From assembly GCA_001429555.1 (NCBI GenBank), contig LMSR01000016.1:65384-129383 (forward strand): a DNA stretch of 64,000 nt, in the 5' to 3' direction. Shown here in pieces: positions 27,739 to 36,383 of the stretch. The first letter of the stretch is position 1; each line of letters starts with the position of its first letter. The DNA comes from Nocardioides sp. Soil797. Its GTDB lineage: Bacteria; Actinomycetota; Actinomycetes; Propionibacteriales; Nocardioidaceae. The notes beneath the pieces are model-generated. The model was not told the origin of the DNA. It saw nothing but the letters and a program-made list of their open reading frames with translations, and did not search any database. The translations under genes were made by a program, and so were the position numbers.

Positions 27739-29016
27739 CTAGGCGTGAGCGTCCGCGGAGTCTTCCTCCACGAACAGCGAGGTGAGCCAGTGGGAGACCA
27801 CGAATGCCACCACGGCCACCAGTGGGATCACCACGATCATCCAGGGCGAGAAGATCACCCGGATCAGGAAGAGCAGGGCGACCACGGCCACGAGGCCGAC
27901 GGCCATGAAACTGGTGCTGCCCGGGTCCGCCTGACGCCAGGCGTTGAGCAGTGAGCTGCCCAGGACCACCAGCAGGATCATGATCGCGACCAGCAGGAAG
28001 AAGCCGGGGGTGCCACAGCTGCTGGTTCCCTTGACCTTCTCGCAGCCCTGCACCGCCAGGTAGGTCATCGCCACGGCCAGCAGGCCGACGACCAGACCGG
28101 TGACCGCGGCAGCGGCGCGCCCCGGGAGTGGCGGAAGTGTGAGACCACGACGGGTACGCGGGGTGCGTTCGTCCTCCTCGTCGACGTCGTCATCCTCAAG
28201 TTCAGCGTCGACCGGATCCGTCTCTTCCGCCTTTGCGGTGACGTCCCCGTCAGGGGAGGCAACCGGCAATACTGTCGTCGCGTCCGGTGCCCGGTCACCC
28301 TGCACCCCGTCCGCGAACAGGGGACGGTCGGTCTCGTCATCGGTGTCCAGTTCGCTGGAGGGAGGCTCCGCTGCGGATGGCTCGACCGCGACAGGCTCGT
28401 CCTGTGTGGGCACGACCTCTGCACGACGCGCACGGGCATCCGCGGCCGCCGCCGGCCCGGCCTCAGCTCCGGCCGCTTCGGCTCCGGCCGGCCCGGTTGA
28501 CTCGGCTCCGGCCGGCTCCGTCGGCTCGACCTCGGGGAGCCGGACGGTGTGTTCGGTGTCGGATGCGGCGTCCCCGGTGGGGACCACATCGGTCGGGACG
28601 TCGTCCCTGCCGGCCTCGGAAGTGGTCGCGTCCCCGGCAGGGATCACAGTGGTCGGGACGTCGTCCGTGCCGGCCTCGGAAGTGGTCGTCGAAGTGGCAT
28701 CGGTGGAGTCCGCCGGGTCATCGGCTGCGCTGGTCTCGGAGGCTCCGGCGTCCGACTCTGTGGCTCGGCCGCCCGCGCGGCCCGACACAGCCGCGCCAGC
28801 AGTGGCGTCAGGGGCAGGCTCGGCAGCGGGTTCGGCAGCCTCTGGCTCGACCTCCTGCGCAGGCTTCTTGCCGCGCACGACCGCATCGAGCTCCTCGCGT
28901 GACACCGTGGGTGCGTCGTCCTTCTCGGCTGCCTTCTTCTTGCGCTTGAAGAGACTTCCGAGCGAGGGCATCTCCAGTGAGGGGCCGTCGCCGTCCCCCA
29001 GGTCCTTGTCTGCCAT
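27739..29016 (-). CDS. Acidic repeat-containing membrane protein, function unknown
   Basis: This 425-residue protein begins MADKDLGDGDGPSLEMPSLG, then a Lys-rich KRKKK patch. Residues about 40-290 are a low-complexity Ala/Glu/Thr/Pro/Asp-rich cytosolic or linker region with a 20-residue repeat (SEAGTDDVPTTVIPAGDA). The last 125 residues hold about four hydrophobic helices and end in an acidic tail. I do not recognise a catalytic domain. The ATG at 29016 was chosen over the longer frame because it begins the coherent protein. It may anchor or organise something at the membrane, but there is no direct evidence. Confidence 0.75.
   Translation of the reverse strand: MADKDLGDGDGPSLEMPSLGSLFKRKKKAAEKDDAPTVSREELDAVVRGKKPAQEVEPEAAEPAAEPAPDATAGAAVSGRAGGRATESDAGASETSAADDPADSTDATSTTTSEAGTDDVPTTVIPAGDATTSEAGRDDVPTDVVPTGDAASDTEHTVRLPEVEPTEPAGAESTGPAGAEAAGAEAGPAAAADARARRAEVVPTQDEPVAVEPSAAEPPSSELDTDDETDRPLFADGVQGDRAPDATTVLPVASPDGDVTAKAEETDPVDAELEDDDVDEEDERTPRTRRGLTLPPLPGRAAAAVTGLVVGLLAVAMTYLAVQGCEKVKGTSSCGTPGFFLLVAIMILLVVLGSSLLNAWRQADPGSTSFMAVGLVAVVALLFLIRVIFSPWMIVVIPLVAVVAFVVSHWLTSLFVEEDSADAHA
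28568..28687. repeat. 60-bp tandem duplication within the membrane protein gene
   Basis: Two 60-bp units (28568-28627 and 28628-28687) share long identical stretches such as GGTCGGGACGTCGTCC and TGCCGGCCTCGGAAGTGGTC. They give two 20-residue protein repeats. Confidence 0.85.
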
Positions 29017-29172
29017 GGGCGGCAGTCTGCCAGAAACCAGTTCTCGTCCCCGGGGTATCCGGTGGTTGGGCGCACGGTTGTTCACCGAACTGGGCGGGCC
29101 GCGCCGTCGTGTTCGAGCAGCATCCACCTGGAATCTCACGACGTCTCGGGTCCCGGACGCTCACCCGGAATG

Positions 29173-29210
29173 AGGACTCCCGGACCCACCTGAGTGGATC
29201 CGGGAGTCTT
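29173..29210 (-). terminator. Terminator of tRNA-Pro
   Basis: The stem GACTCCCGGA (29175-29184) pairs with TCCGGGAGTC (29199-29208), with a further CCAC/GTGG pairing inside. It lies about 25 nt past the tRNA 3' end. Confidence 0.7.
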
Positions 29211-29233
29211 CGATGTCTTGCGACATCACCGGG

Positions 29234-29307
<74 letters not shown>

Positions 29308-29504
29308 ATCACGGAACGTTCCCGTGAACGCAGGCGAGCATACCCGAGGGCAACCGACCGCCTGAAATCGCCTCCGCCAATGCCGAGCGTCGTGGTTCAC
29401 AGGGCAAGGAAGTTCGCCGGGTACGACGATTGGCTGAGTGTGAAATCCTCGGCCGTCGGCTCAACTTCCTTGCGCGGCGAACACCGCTCCGAGCTGCGTG
29501 CCGG

Positions 29505-30413
29505 TCAGCCACTCGTGAGAGTGAGCAGCGTCGCCTCAGGTCGGCAGGCAAGCCGCACCCGGGTGTAGGGATTGGTGCCGAGCCCGGCCGACACGTGCAT
29601 CCAGGTCGAGCCCGGGTCACCCGGGCAGGACGCGGCCGGATGCCGGTGCAGCCCCTTCGCACGCGCGTTGTCGAGGTCGCAGTTCGTGGTCAGCGCACCC
29701 AGGAACGGCACGCAGACCTGGCCGCCGTGCGTGTGCCCGGCGATGATCGCGTCGTACCCGTCGGCGGCGAACTGGTCGAGGACCCGCAGGTACGGCGCGT
29801 GCGCAACTGCCAGGCGTACGTCGACGTCTGTGCGCGCCGGGCCCGCCACGGCGGGGAGGTCGTCGTAGGAGAGGTGGGGGTCGTCGACGCCGACGAACCC
29901 GAAGCTGGTGTCACCGACGTCGAGGGATGCGGCGGTGTTCGTCAGGTCGGTCCACCCGGCCTTGCGGAAGCCGTCGCGCAACGTCTGCCACGGCAGGCTC
30001 GGGCTGTTGGTGGCCCGGGTGCCGTCGTCGGGCATGAGGTAGCGCAGGGGATTGCGTGGTGTCGGGGCGAAGTAGTCGTTGGAGCCGAACACGAAGGCCC
30101 CGGGCAGGTCGAGCAGGGGGCCGAGGGTGTCGAGCACGACCGGCACAGCGTGCTTGTGGGCGAGGTTGTCGCCGGTGTTGATGACCAGGTCCGGTTGCAG
30201 GGCCGCGAGTCGGCGTACCCATTCCTGTTTCTTGGCCTGCCCGGGCGTCATGTGGATGTCGCTGAGGTGGAGCACCCGGATCGGGGTGCGGCCTGCCGGG
30301 AGGACGGGGAGGTCGACCCGTCGCAGCGTGTAGGCGCGGGCCTCGGCGGCGGCGTAGCCGAGCGTTGCCGCACCGGCGAGGGCGCCCAAGCCGAGAATGC
30401 GGGTGAACGACAT
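29505..30413 (-). CDS. Membrane-anchored metallophosphoesterase
   Basis: This 302-residue calcineurin-like phosphoesterase has the metal-binding motifs in order: LHLSDIH, NTGDN, FGSNDYF, and GHTHGGQ near the C-terminus. An N-terminal hydrophobic segment (GLGALAGAATLGYAAAEA) suggests a membrane anchor or uncleaved signal, so the domain would face outside. The substrate is unknown. In M. tuberculosis, as I recall, a metallophosphoesterase gene also lies beside ponA2. Here it is divergent from the GatB/YqeY gene. Confidence 0.92.
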   Translation of the reverse strand: MSFTRILGLGALAGAATLGYAAAEARAYTLRRVDLPVLPAGRTPIRVLHLSDIHMTPGQAKKQEWVRRLAALQPDLVINTGDNLAHKHAVPVVLDTLGPLLDLPGAFVFGSNDYFAPTPRNPLRYLMPDDGTRATNSPSLPWQTLRDGFRKAGWTDLTNTAASLDVGDTSFGFVGVDDPHLSYDDLPAVAGPARTDVDVRLAVAHAPYLRVLDQFAADGYDAIIAGHTHGGQVCVPFLGALTTNCDLDNARAKGLHRHPAASCPGDPGSTWMHVSAGLGTNPYTRVRLACRPEATLLTLTSG

Positions 30414-30439
30414 CCCTCAAGGCTGCCACAATGGTGTGC

Positions 30440-30901
30440 ATGAGTGCTCTCAAGGACCGGATGCGTGCTGACCTGACCGCTGCCATCAAGGGCAGGGACG
30501 GAACGCGTTCCTCCACCCTGCGGATGCTGCTCACCTCGATCACCAACGCCGAGGTGGCCGGCAAGTCGCAGGTCGAGCTGACCGATGACGACATCGTCAC
30601 CGTGCTCTCGACGGAGGCCAAGAAGCGTCGCGAGGCAGCGACCGCGTTCGACGAGGCGGGGCGCAGCGCGATGGCCGACAAGGAGCGCGCAGAGCTGCTG
30701 GTGATCGGCGACTACCTCCCGGCCCAGCTCAGTGAGGTCGAGATCGCCGCCATCGTGACGGCCGCCATCGACCAGACCGGTGCGGCCGGTGAGGGCATGC
30801 GAGCGATGGGCAAGGTGATGGGCCTCGTCTCACCCCAGGTCAAGGGCAAGGCCGACGGCGCCCAGGTGGCCGCCGAGGTCAGGCGTCAGCTCGGCGCCTG
30901 A
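30440..30901 (+). CDS. GatB/YqeY domain protein
   Basis: This 153-residue cytosolic helical protein has the YqeY signature LKDRMRADLTAAIKGRD and a C-terminal segment with GMRAMGKVMG related to the tRNA-binding tail of GatB. It probably has an accessory role in tRNA-dependent amidation or RNA binding; the function is unproven. The ATG at 30440 lies 7 nt after a CACAAT box, consistent with a leaderless start. It converges on the penicillin-binding protein gene. Confidence 0.88.
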   Translation: MSALKDRMRADLTAAIKGRDGTRSSTLRMLLTSITNAEVAGKSQVELTDDDIVTVLSTEAKKRREAATAFDEAGRSAMADKERAELLVIGDYLPAQLSEVEIAAIVTAAIDQTGAAGEGMRAMGKVMGLVSPQVKGKADGAQVAAEVRRQLGA

Positions 30902-31017
30902 CGGGCTGCCCCGCTCGGCGGCTACGCCGGTCGGGCCGCACCTGCCCGGCTACGCCGTCCAACGGTCACCCCGGCGCTCAGCGCGCAGGGCATCGAGCGT
31001 TGACGCCTCGTGGGTGG

Positions 31018-33396
31018 TCAGCGACGGCCGCGGCCGCGGCCACGGCCCGGCTTGTCGTCCCCGCCGTTCTTCTTGGGCTTGGTGTTCTTCTTCGGCGGCG
31101 GTGGGACGTACGGCGTGCCGTCGGACGGGTAGATCGTGACCACGCTGCCCGAGGTGCCCGTCTCCCCGGCCCCGGGCGAGGTGTAGGCCACGGTGCCCCG
31201 CGCGTAGCTGGAGTCGACCTGGCTACCGACCATCACGGAGAAGCCGAGCTCCTCGAGCTTGGCCTTCGCCGCGTCGGTCGACATCCCACCCAGTGACGGA
31301 ATCCCGACCGAGACACCCTGGATCTCGCTGGTGTTGGGCGCCACGAAGGTCTCGTCGGCCAGCCACTGCTGGACCACGTGCATGGCGTCTCCCCACATCG
31401 GCCCGGCGGTGCCGGATCCTGAGGCGGAGTAGAGAGTGCGGCCGCCGATGACCTTGCCGATCAGCGAGTCGGGGCCACCGCCCTCGTTGACCCCGGCGAT
31501 CATCGACGCTGCGGCGAGGTTGGGGGTGTAGCCGGCGAACCACACGGAATTGGCGCTGTTGGTGGTGCCGGTCTTGCCGGCCGACTCCTGGTTGAGGGCC
31601 AGGCCGTTGATGGCGCCGAATCCGTTGCCCTCCTGCACCCCGCGCAGGATGTCGTTGACCGCGTCCGCGACTGCGTTGGAGAACAACTGGGTGCACTTGC
31701 TGGGGTACTTCTTGACGAGGGTGCCGTTGGCGTCCTCGATCCGGTTGACCGGCCGCGCGTCACAGTGCAGTCCACGCGCCGCGAACGTGGCGTAGGCCTC
31801 GGCCATCTCGAGCGGGGTCGCGTCGGCGACACCGAGCGTGAAGGTCGGCACCCGCTCGGCACTCGGACCAGTGGGGGTGGTCAGGTTGACGCCCATCTCC
31901 TTGGCGAGCCGGAAGGGAGCACACAGGCCGGTGACCTGCTCGAGGGCCATGAAGAAGGTGTTCACCGACTCCCGGGTGCCGGTGTAGAGCGTCTTCGGAC
32001 CCGACGTGGTCGAGTTCGGGATCGAGAACGAGCCGTAGCCGTAGGGCTGGCCGTCACAGTTCTTGTAGTCGGCCTCCTGGAAGGTGCGTTCCGCCGGGGA
32101 GTCGATCGTCGTGTTCAGCGAGACACCCTGCCTGATCGCCTGGGCGAGCACGAAGACCTTGAAGGTCGACCCCGCCTGGAAGCCGCGCGCACCGCCGACC
32201 TCCTTGGGGGTCGTGTAGTTGATGGTGGTCTCGTTGAGCTTGTCGTCCAAGCCCATCGGTCGCGACTGGGCCAACGCCTTCACCGCACCCGTGCCCGGCT
32301 CGATCATCGCCAGTGCACCGATCGCCGACTCGTTCTGGCGGACGTGCGCGGCCACGGACTTGTCGGCCGCGTCCTGGAAGCGCAGGTCGATCGTGGTGCG
32401 GATGGTCAGACCACCCGACTTCAGCAGGTTCATCCGCTGCTTGGGGGTCTTGCCGAGGCTCGGGTCACGCTTGAGATAGCTGACGACGTAGTCGCAGAAG
32501 AACGGGGCCCGAGCGAGCAGGCAGCCGTTGTTGTTCTTGGTGACCTTCAGCTTGAGCGGCATCTTGCTGGTCTTCTCGGCCCGCTTCTGCGGGATCACGT
32601 TCAGCTGGGCCATCCGGTCCAGCACCGTGTTGCGGCGGTCGAGTGCCTTGTCGGGGTGGTCGATCGGGCCATAGCCGTTGGGGTTCTTCACCAGACCGGC
32701 CAGCGTGGCCGACTCACGCAGGTTGAGGGCGCTGGCGTCCTTGCTGAAGTAGTGCTTGGCGGCTGCCTGGATGCCGTAGACGCCGTCGCCGAAGTAGGCG
32801 ATGTTGAGGTAGCGCTCGAGGATCCAGTCCTTGGAGTACTTCTTCTCGAAGGCGATCGCATAACGCAGCTCACGCAACTTGCGGGCGAAGGTGTCGTCGG
32901 TGGCCTCCTTGCGCTCCTGTTTGGTCTTGGCCTGGCTGACCAGGGTCAGCTTGACCATCTGCTGGGTGATCGACGACCCACCCTGGCGGGTCTCACCGGA
33001 GGCCTGGTTGGTGACGAAGGCGCGCAGCGTGCCCTTCACGTCCATGGCGCCGTGTTGGTAGAAGCGGTAGTCCTCGATCGAGACGATCGCCTGGCGCATC
33101 TTCTTCGACACCTGGGAGAGCGAGACGTTGACGCGGTTCTCGGCGTAGAGCGTCGCGATCGACGTGCCGTCGGCGGCCAGGATCCGGGTGCGCTGGGGGA
33201 GAGCTTCGGCCTCGAGCTCGTCGGGCAGCTCCTCCAGGCCGTCGGCGACGTTTCCGGCGGTGAGGCCCGTGACTGCGGCGAACGGGATCACCAGACCAGC
33301 GGCCACCACGCCGAGAATCATCGACACCACGAGCATGGAGCCGAGGTGGGACAGCGCGGAAACCGGGCGGGGTGAGCCGTCGTCGGGGTCAGACAT
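31018..33396 (-). CDS. Class A penicillin-binding protein with a PASTA domain (PonA2-like)
   Basis: This 792-residue bifunctional cell-wall synthase has a short cytosolic head and a membrane helix (about residues 20-45). The GT51 glycosyltransferase carries catalytic Glu108 (SIEDYRFYQHG) and QGGSSITQQMVK. The transpeptidase carries Ser410 (GSTFK), SVN and Lys608 (KTGTT). A PASTA repeat follows at about residues 690-755 and a Lys/Pro/Gly/Arg tail ends the protein. It polymerises and cross-links peptidoglycan outside the membrane. TATTCT lies 7 nt before the ATG, suggesting a leaderless mRNA. It is divergent from whiB4, the same pairing as ponA2-whiB4 in mycobacteria. Confidence 0.95.
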   Translation of the reverse strand: MSDPDDGSPRPVSALSHLGSMLVVSMILGVVAAGLVIPFAAVTGLTAGNVADGLEELPDELEAEALPQRTRILAADGTSIATLYAENRVNVSLSQVSKKMRQAIVSIEDYRFYQHGAMDVKGTLRAFVTNQASGETRQGGSSITQQMVKLTLVSQAKTKQERKEATDDTFARKLRELRYAIAFEKKYSKDWILERYLNIAYFGDGVYGIQAAAKHYFSKDASALNLRESATLAGLVKNPNGYGPIDHPDKALDRRNTVLDRMAQLNVIPQKRAEKTSKMPLKLKVTKNNNGCLLARAPFFCDYVVSYLKRDPSLGKTPKQRMNLLKSGGLTIRTTIDLRFQDAADKSVAAHVRQNESAIGALAMIEPGTGAVKALAQSRPMGLDDKLNETTINYTTPKEVGGARGFQAGSTFKVFVLAQAIRQGVSLNTTIDSPAERTFQEADYKNCDGQPYGYGSFSIPNSTTSGPKTLYTGTRESVNTFFMALEQVTGLCAPFRLAKEMGVNLTTPTGPSAERVPTFTLGVADATPLEMAEAYATFAARGLHCDARPVNRIEDANGTLVKKYPSKCTQLFSNAVADAVNDILRGVQEGNGFGAINGLALNQESAGKTGTTNSANSVWFAGYTPNLAAASMIAGVNEGGGPDSLIGKVIGGRTLYSASGSGTAGPMWGDAMHVVQQWLADETFVAPNTSEIQGVSVGIPSLGGMSTDAAKAKLEELGFSVMVGSQVDSSYARGTVAYTSPGAGETGTSGSVVTIYPSDGTPYVPPPPKKNTKPKKNGGDDKPGRGRGRGRR

Positions 33397-33461
33397 GGGG
33401 CTCAGAATACGCGAACACACCTGATCAACCCGAGTTCACGACCCCGGACGGGTATTGGGCA

Positions 33462-33479
33462 CTAGTCCTTTCTGACTAG
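33462..33479. promoter_or_regulatory. Palindrome in the ponA2-whiB4 intergenic region
   Basis: CTAGTC and GACTAG flank a 6-nt spacer, upstream of both divergent genes. It is a plausible operator for a dimeric regulator; no specific family is recognised. Confidence 0.35.
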
Positions 33480-33600
33480 AAGGATTGGCCGGGTTGTGTC
33501 TGTTTCAACCATCGATTCTTGCCTACCTTCAGTGATGGGGATTGGCATTTGGCGAGATCCGACCCGGAACTCACCAATCTCGGATGGATGTGGGGACATC

Positions 33601-33882
33601 ATGTGGGTTGAAGATTGGGCTCCGGCAGCTGCGTGCAAGCAGGCCCAGCCGGACGAACTCTTCGTGCGTGGAGCCGAGCAGAACAAGGCCAAGCAGGTCT
33701 GTGCAGCCTGCCCGGTGCGCACCGAATGCCTCGCCGAGGCGCTCGACAACCAGATCGAGTGGGGCGTGTGGGGCGGCATGACCGAGCGTGAGCGCCGGGC
33801 GCTCCTGCGGCGCAACCCGGTCGCCTCCTGGCGCAGCGTCCTCCAGGACGCGAAGAACCAGCACAGCCTCGCCTCCGTCTGA
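33601..33882 (+). CDS. whiB4: WhiB family iron-sulfur regulator, WhiB4/WblA type
   Basis: This 93-residue redox-sensing protein has four cluster ligands, Cys12, Cys34, Cys37 and Cys43 (CAACPVRTEC), the turn GVWGGM and a basic DNA-binding tail ERRALLRRNP. The N-terminus WVEDWAPAAAC and the body resemble Streptomyces WblA and M. tuberculosis WhiB4, which respond to oxygen and nitric oxide. The ATG at 33601 was chosen over an upstream in-frame start because it begins at the family N-terminus. Its position beside the ponA2-like gene and the ATPase pair supports the WhiB4 assignment. Confidence 0.92.
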   Translation: MWVEDWAPAAACKQAQPDELFVRGAEQNKAKQVCAACPVRTECLAEALDNQIEWGVWGGMTERERRALLRRNPVASWRSVLQDAKNQHSLASV

Positions 33883-33941
33883 CGGCGTACGGCGCCGAGT
33901 CGGCGCGTGGTGACGGCGTACGCCGCCGAGTCGGCGCGTGG
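33880..33941. repeat. 31-bp tandem duplication after whiB4
   Basis: Two units (33880-33910, 33911-33941) begin TGACGGCGTACG; they differ at one position. The first contains the whiB4 stop codon. GGCGCCGAGTCGGCGCG within the unit can form a short hairpin. It lies between convergent genes. Confidence 0.85.
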
Positions 33942-33978
33942 TGACGCAGCGCGCGTGAACGCGTGCCCCCTCGGCCGA

Positions 33979-35169
33979 TCAGGCTGACGGGGCCTCACCG
34001 GCGAGCAGCCCGCCGATACGGCGGAGACCGTCGAGGTCGTGCACGTCTGTCGACAGGGCCGGTACGACGGCGGTCGCCACCCGTGGGTTGGCGACAGAGA
34101 AACGCTCCCGCAGGGCGGCCTCGCGCTCGACGATGCGGGTCCGGGCGGCATGCAGTCGCAGCAGACCCGCCGTGACGGATGGCTCGCCGTCGCGCCTGCG
34201 GAGCTTCTCGACCGCACCCATCGCCTCGTCGGCACCGAGCTCGCTGGGCGGGGCGACACTGGCCCGGTTGACCACCAGGCCGGCCAGGGGCATGTCCTCC
34301 CCGCTGAGGCGGTCCACGAAGTACGCCGCCTCGCGCAGCGCGTCGGGCTCCGGGGCAGCGATCACCAGGAACGCCGTACCGTCGGCCTGCAGCAGCCGGA
34401 AGGTCTTCTCGGCGCGCTGCCGGAAGCCTCCGAAGAGGGTGTCGAAGGCGGCCACGAACATCTGCAGGTCCTGCAGCACGGTCGCCCCGAGGATCTTGGT
34501 CAGCGCGTTGGTGATCACGCCGAACCCGGCGGTCATCAGGCGGGCCGGGCCGCGCGCCGGGGCCAGCAGCAACCGGATGAACTTGCCGTCCAGGAAGCTG
34601 CTCAACCGCTCGGGTGCGTCCAGGAAGTCCAGGGCCGAGCGCGACGGAGGGGTGTCGACCACGATCAGGTCGTAGTCGCCCGACTTCTTGGCATCCCGGT
34701 AGAGCTGCCCGAGCTTCTCCATCGCCATGTATTCCTGTGTGCCCGCGAACGAGCTCGACAAGGCGATGTAGAAGGGGTTCTCCAGGATCTGCTTCGCCTT
34801 CTCAGGGCTGGCCTGGCTCTCGACCACCTCGTCGAAGGTGCGCTTCATGTCGAGCATCATCGCGTCGAGGGAGCCGGTGCCCTCCTGCACACCGACCACG
34901 GGCCGCGGGGTGTTGTCGAGGGCCTCGATGCCCATCGACTGGGCCAGCCGACGGGCCGGGTCGATGGTGAGCACGACGACCTTGCGGCCGCGCTCGGCGG
35001 CGCGCAACGCCAAGGAGGCGGAGGTCGTGGTCTTGCCGACACCACCCGACCCGCAGCACACGATGATCTCGGTGGCGGGGTTGTCCAGCAGGGCGTCGAC
35101 GTCGAGCGCCGGCGCGCTCTCACCGGTCGAGGCCAACGGGCCGACCCGGGTGCGCTGCTTGCCTCTCAT
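33979..35169 (-). CDS. Get3/ArsA-like ATPase, second of pair
   Basis: This 396-residue deviant-Walker (SIMIBI) ATPase has P-loop GSGGVGKTTTSA at about residue 40, switch I IDPARRL and the conserved VVDTPPSRSALDFLD. It resembles M. tuberculosis Rv3680, one half of a paired Get3-like complex tied to whiB4 and reported to help tolerate glycerol-linked and oxidative stress. ATG at 35169 has GAGGGGA upstream. The start overlaps the stop of the second 30-codon micro-ORF (ATGA), so it depends on translation through the duplicated spacer or on its own ribosome site. Confidence 0.92.
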   Translation of the reverse strand: MRGKQRTRVGPLASTGESAPALDVDALLDNPATEIIVCCGSGGVGKTTTSASLALRAAERGRKVVVLTIDPARRLAQSMGIEALDNTPRPVVGVQEGTGSLDAMMLDMKRTFDEVVESQASPEKAKQILENPFYIALSSSFAGTQEYMAMEKLGQLYRDAKKSGDYDLIVVDTPPSRSALDFLDAPERLSSFLDGKFIRLLLAPARGPARLMTAGFGVITNALTKILGATVLQDLQMFVAAFDTLFGGFRQRAEKTFRLLQADGTAFLVIAAPEPDALREAAYFVDRLSGEDMPLAGLVVNRASVAPPSELGADEAMGAVEKLRRRDGEPSVTAGLLRLHAARTRIVEREAALRERFSVANPRVATAVVPALSTDVHDLDGLRRIGGLLAGEAPSA

Positions 35170-35258
35170 GCCATTCCCCTCTCGCACGATCCCTGCGGTG
35201 CCTCACTCCGGCACGCCTCGTGCCTCGGCGTACCTCCGCGGGGGCTCCTCGTGCTCAT
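35166..35258 (-). CDS. 30-codon micro-ORF, copy 2 (possible)
   Basis: The frame from ATG at 35258 encodes a basic 30-residue peptide starting MSTRSPRGGTPRHEA and ending in GMA. Its stop overlaps the start of the second ATPase (ATGA), and its start overlaps the stop of copy 1. A GAAAGGGG ribosome site precedes it. It lies in the first of two 89-bp tandem units. It may be only a translational bridge rather than a functional peptide. Confidence 0.4.
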   Translation of the reverse strand: MSTRSPRGGTPRHEACRSEAPQGSCERGMA

Positions 35259-35344
35259 GCCATTCCCCTTTCGCACGATCCCTGCGGTGCCTCACTCCGG
35301 CACGCCTCGTGCCTCGGCGTACCTCCGCGGGGGCTCCTCGTGCT
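35167..35344. repeat. 89-bp tandem duplication between the paired ATPase genes
   Basis: Units 35167-35255 and 35256-35344 match at 88 of 89 positions. The unit carries a ribosome site, a start codon and a stop codon, so that duplication lengthens the spacer without breaking stop-start coupling (31 codons minus the 4-bp overlap equals 89). Confidence 0.95.
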
Positions 35345-35347
35345 CAT
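35255..35347 (-). CDS. 30-codon micro-ORF, copy 1 (possible)
   Basis: This is the same peptide as copy 2. The start ATG at 35347 overlaps the stop of the first ATPase (ATGA), and its own stop overlaps the start of copy 2. The bases before it (ending GAACAGGGCATGGC) give a weaker ribosome site than for copy 2. Confidence 0.4.
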   Translation of the reverse strand: MSTRSPRGGTPRHEACRSEAPQGSCERGMA

Positions 35348-36372
35348 GCCATGCCCTGTTCCCGCAGCGAGGCTGCGAGGTCGTAGAGACCGCCCAGATC
35401 CACCCCGGACGGCAGTCGCTCGAGCTCGTACGTCGGCACGCCCATCTCCCCGACCAGCTCGCGCTGGCCGTCCTCGAGGGCGCGGCGCTCGGCGTGGTCG
35501 TGGGCCTCGGTGAGCAGGCCGTCGACGAGTACGTCGTCCACGGCGATGCCCACGTCCCGGAGGTCGGACTCGATCGCGGCGCGGTCCAACGTTCCCTCCC
35601 GGGCAGCCTTCAGCTCGTCGTCGGCCAGATCGCGAGGGCGGGCGAGGTTGACCACCACGCCACCGACCGGCAGCTCGGCGGCACGGAGATCGGCGATGCC
35701 GTCGGCGGTCTCCTGCACCGGCATCTCCTCGAGCACGGTGACCAGGTGGATCGCCGTACGCGGGGAACGGAACAGCGTCATCACGGTGTCGGCCTGTTTC
35801 TTGATCGGCCCGGCCTTGGCCAGACCTGCCAGCTCCCCGTTGACGTTGAGGAACTGGGCGATCCGCCCCGTCGGGGGAGCGTCGAGCACGATCGCGTCGT
35901 ACTTCTGGCCGGCCTTGCTCGACGTACCCTTCTTGCGGCTGGCGCGGGCGGCCTCGAAGACCTTGCCGGTCAGGAGCACGTCGCGAACGCCGGGCGCGAC
36001 CGTGGTGGCGAAGTCGATGACCCCGAACCGGTCGAGCGCCCGGCCGGCACGACCGAGCTTGTAGTACATCGCCAGGTATTCCAGCAGCGCCGACTCGGCG
36101 TCGATGTGGAGCGCGAAGACGTTGCCGGCGTTGCCCTTCGGGCCGGGGAGACCGGAGGCGATCCTTCGCTCCTCGTAGGGCAGCGGCGAGACGTCGAACA
36201 TCTGGGCGATGCCCTGACGGCCCTCGACCTCGCACAACAGCACGTTATTGCCGCGGCTGGCCAGCGCCAGCGCGAGCGCAGCAGCAACCGTCGACTTGCC
36301 GGTGCCGCCCTTGCCGGTGACGACGTGGAGTTCGACGCGCGGCCAGTCTGAACTGGTGACGGGGGTGCTCAC
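35344..36372 (-). CDS. Get3/ArsA-like ATPase, first of pair
   Basis: This 342-residue SIMIBI ATPase has P-loop TGKGGTGKSTVAAALA at about residue 20, then LCEVEGRQG and VLDAPPTGRIAQFL. It resembles Rv3679, partner of Rv3680. The two proteins differ in length and keep separate P-loops, as for the mycobacterial heteromer. GTG at 36372 was chosen since TAGGCT ends about 8 nt before it (leaderless). Its last codons GMA and stop resemble the end of the micro-ORFs, hinting that the 89-bp duplication arose by slippage at this junction. Confidence 0.92.
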   Translation of the reverse strand: MSTPVTSSDWPRVELHVVTGKGGTGKSTVAAALALALASRGNNVLLCEVEGRQGIAQMFDVSPLPYEERRIASGLPGPKGNAGNVFALHIDAESALLEYLAMYYKLGRAGRALDRFGVIDFATTVAPGVRDVLLTGKVFEAARASRKKGTSSKAGQKYDAIVLDAPPTGRIAQFLNVNGELAGLAKAGPIKKQADTVMTLFRSPRTAIHLVTVLEEMPVQETADGIADLRAAELPVGGVVVNLARPRDLADDELKAAREGTLDRAAIESDLRDVGIAVDDVLVDGLLTEAHDHAERRALEDGQRELVGEMGVPTYELERLPSGVDLGGLYDLAASLREQGMA

Positions 36373-36383
36373 GGCACTAGAGC

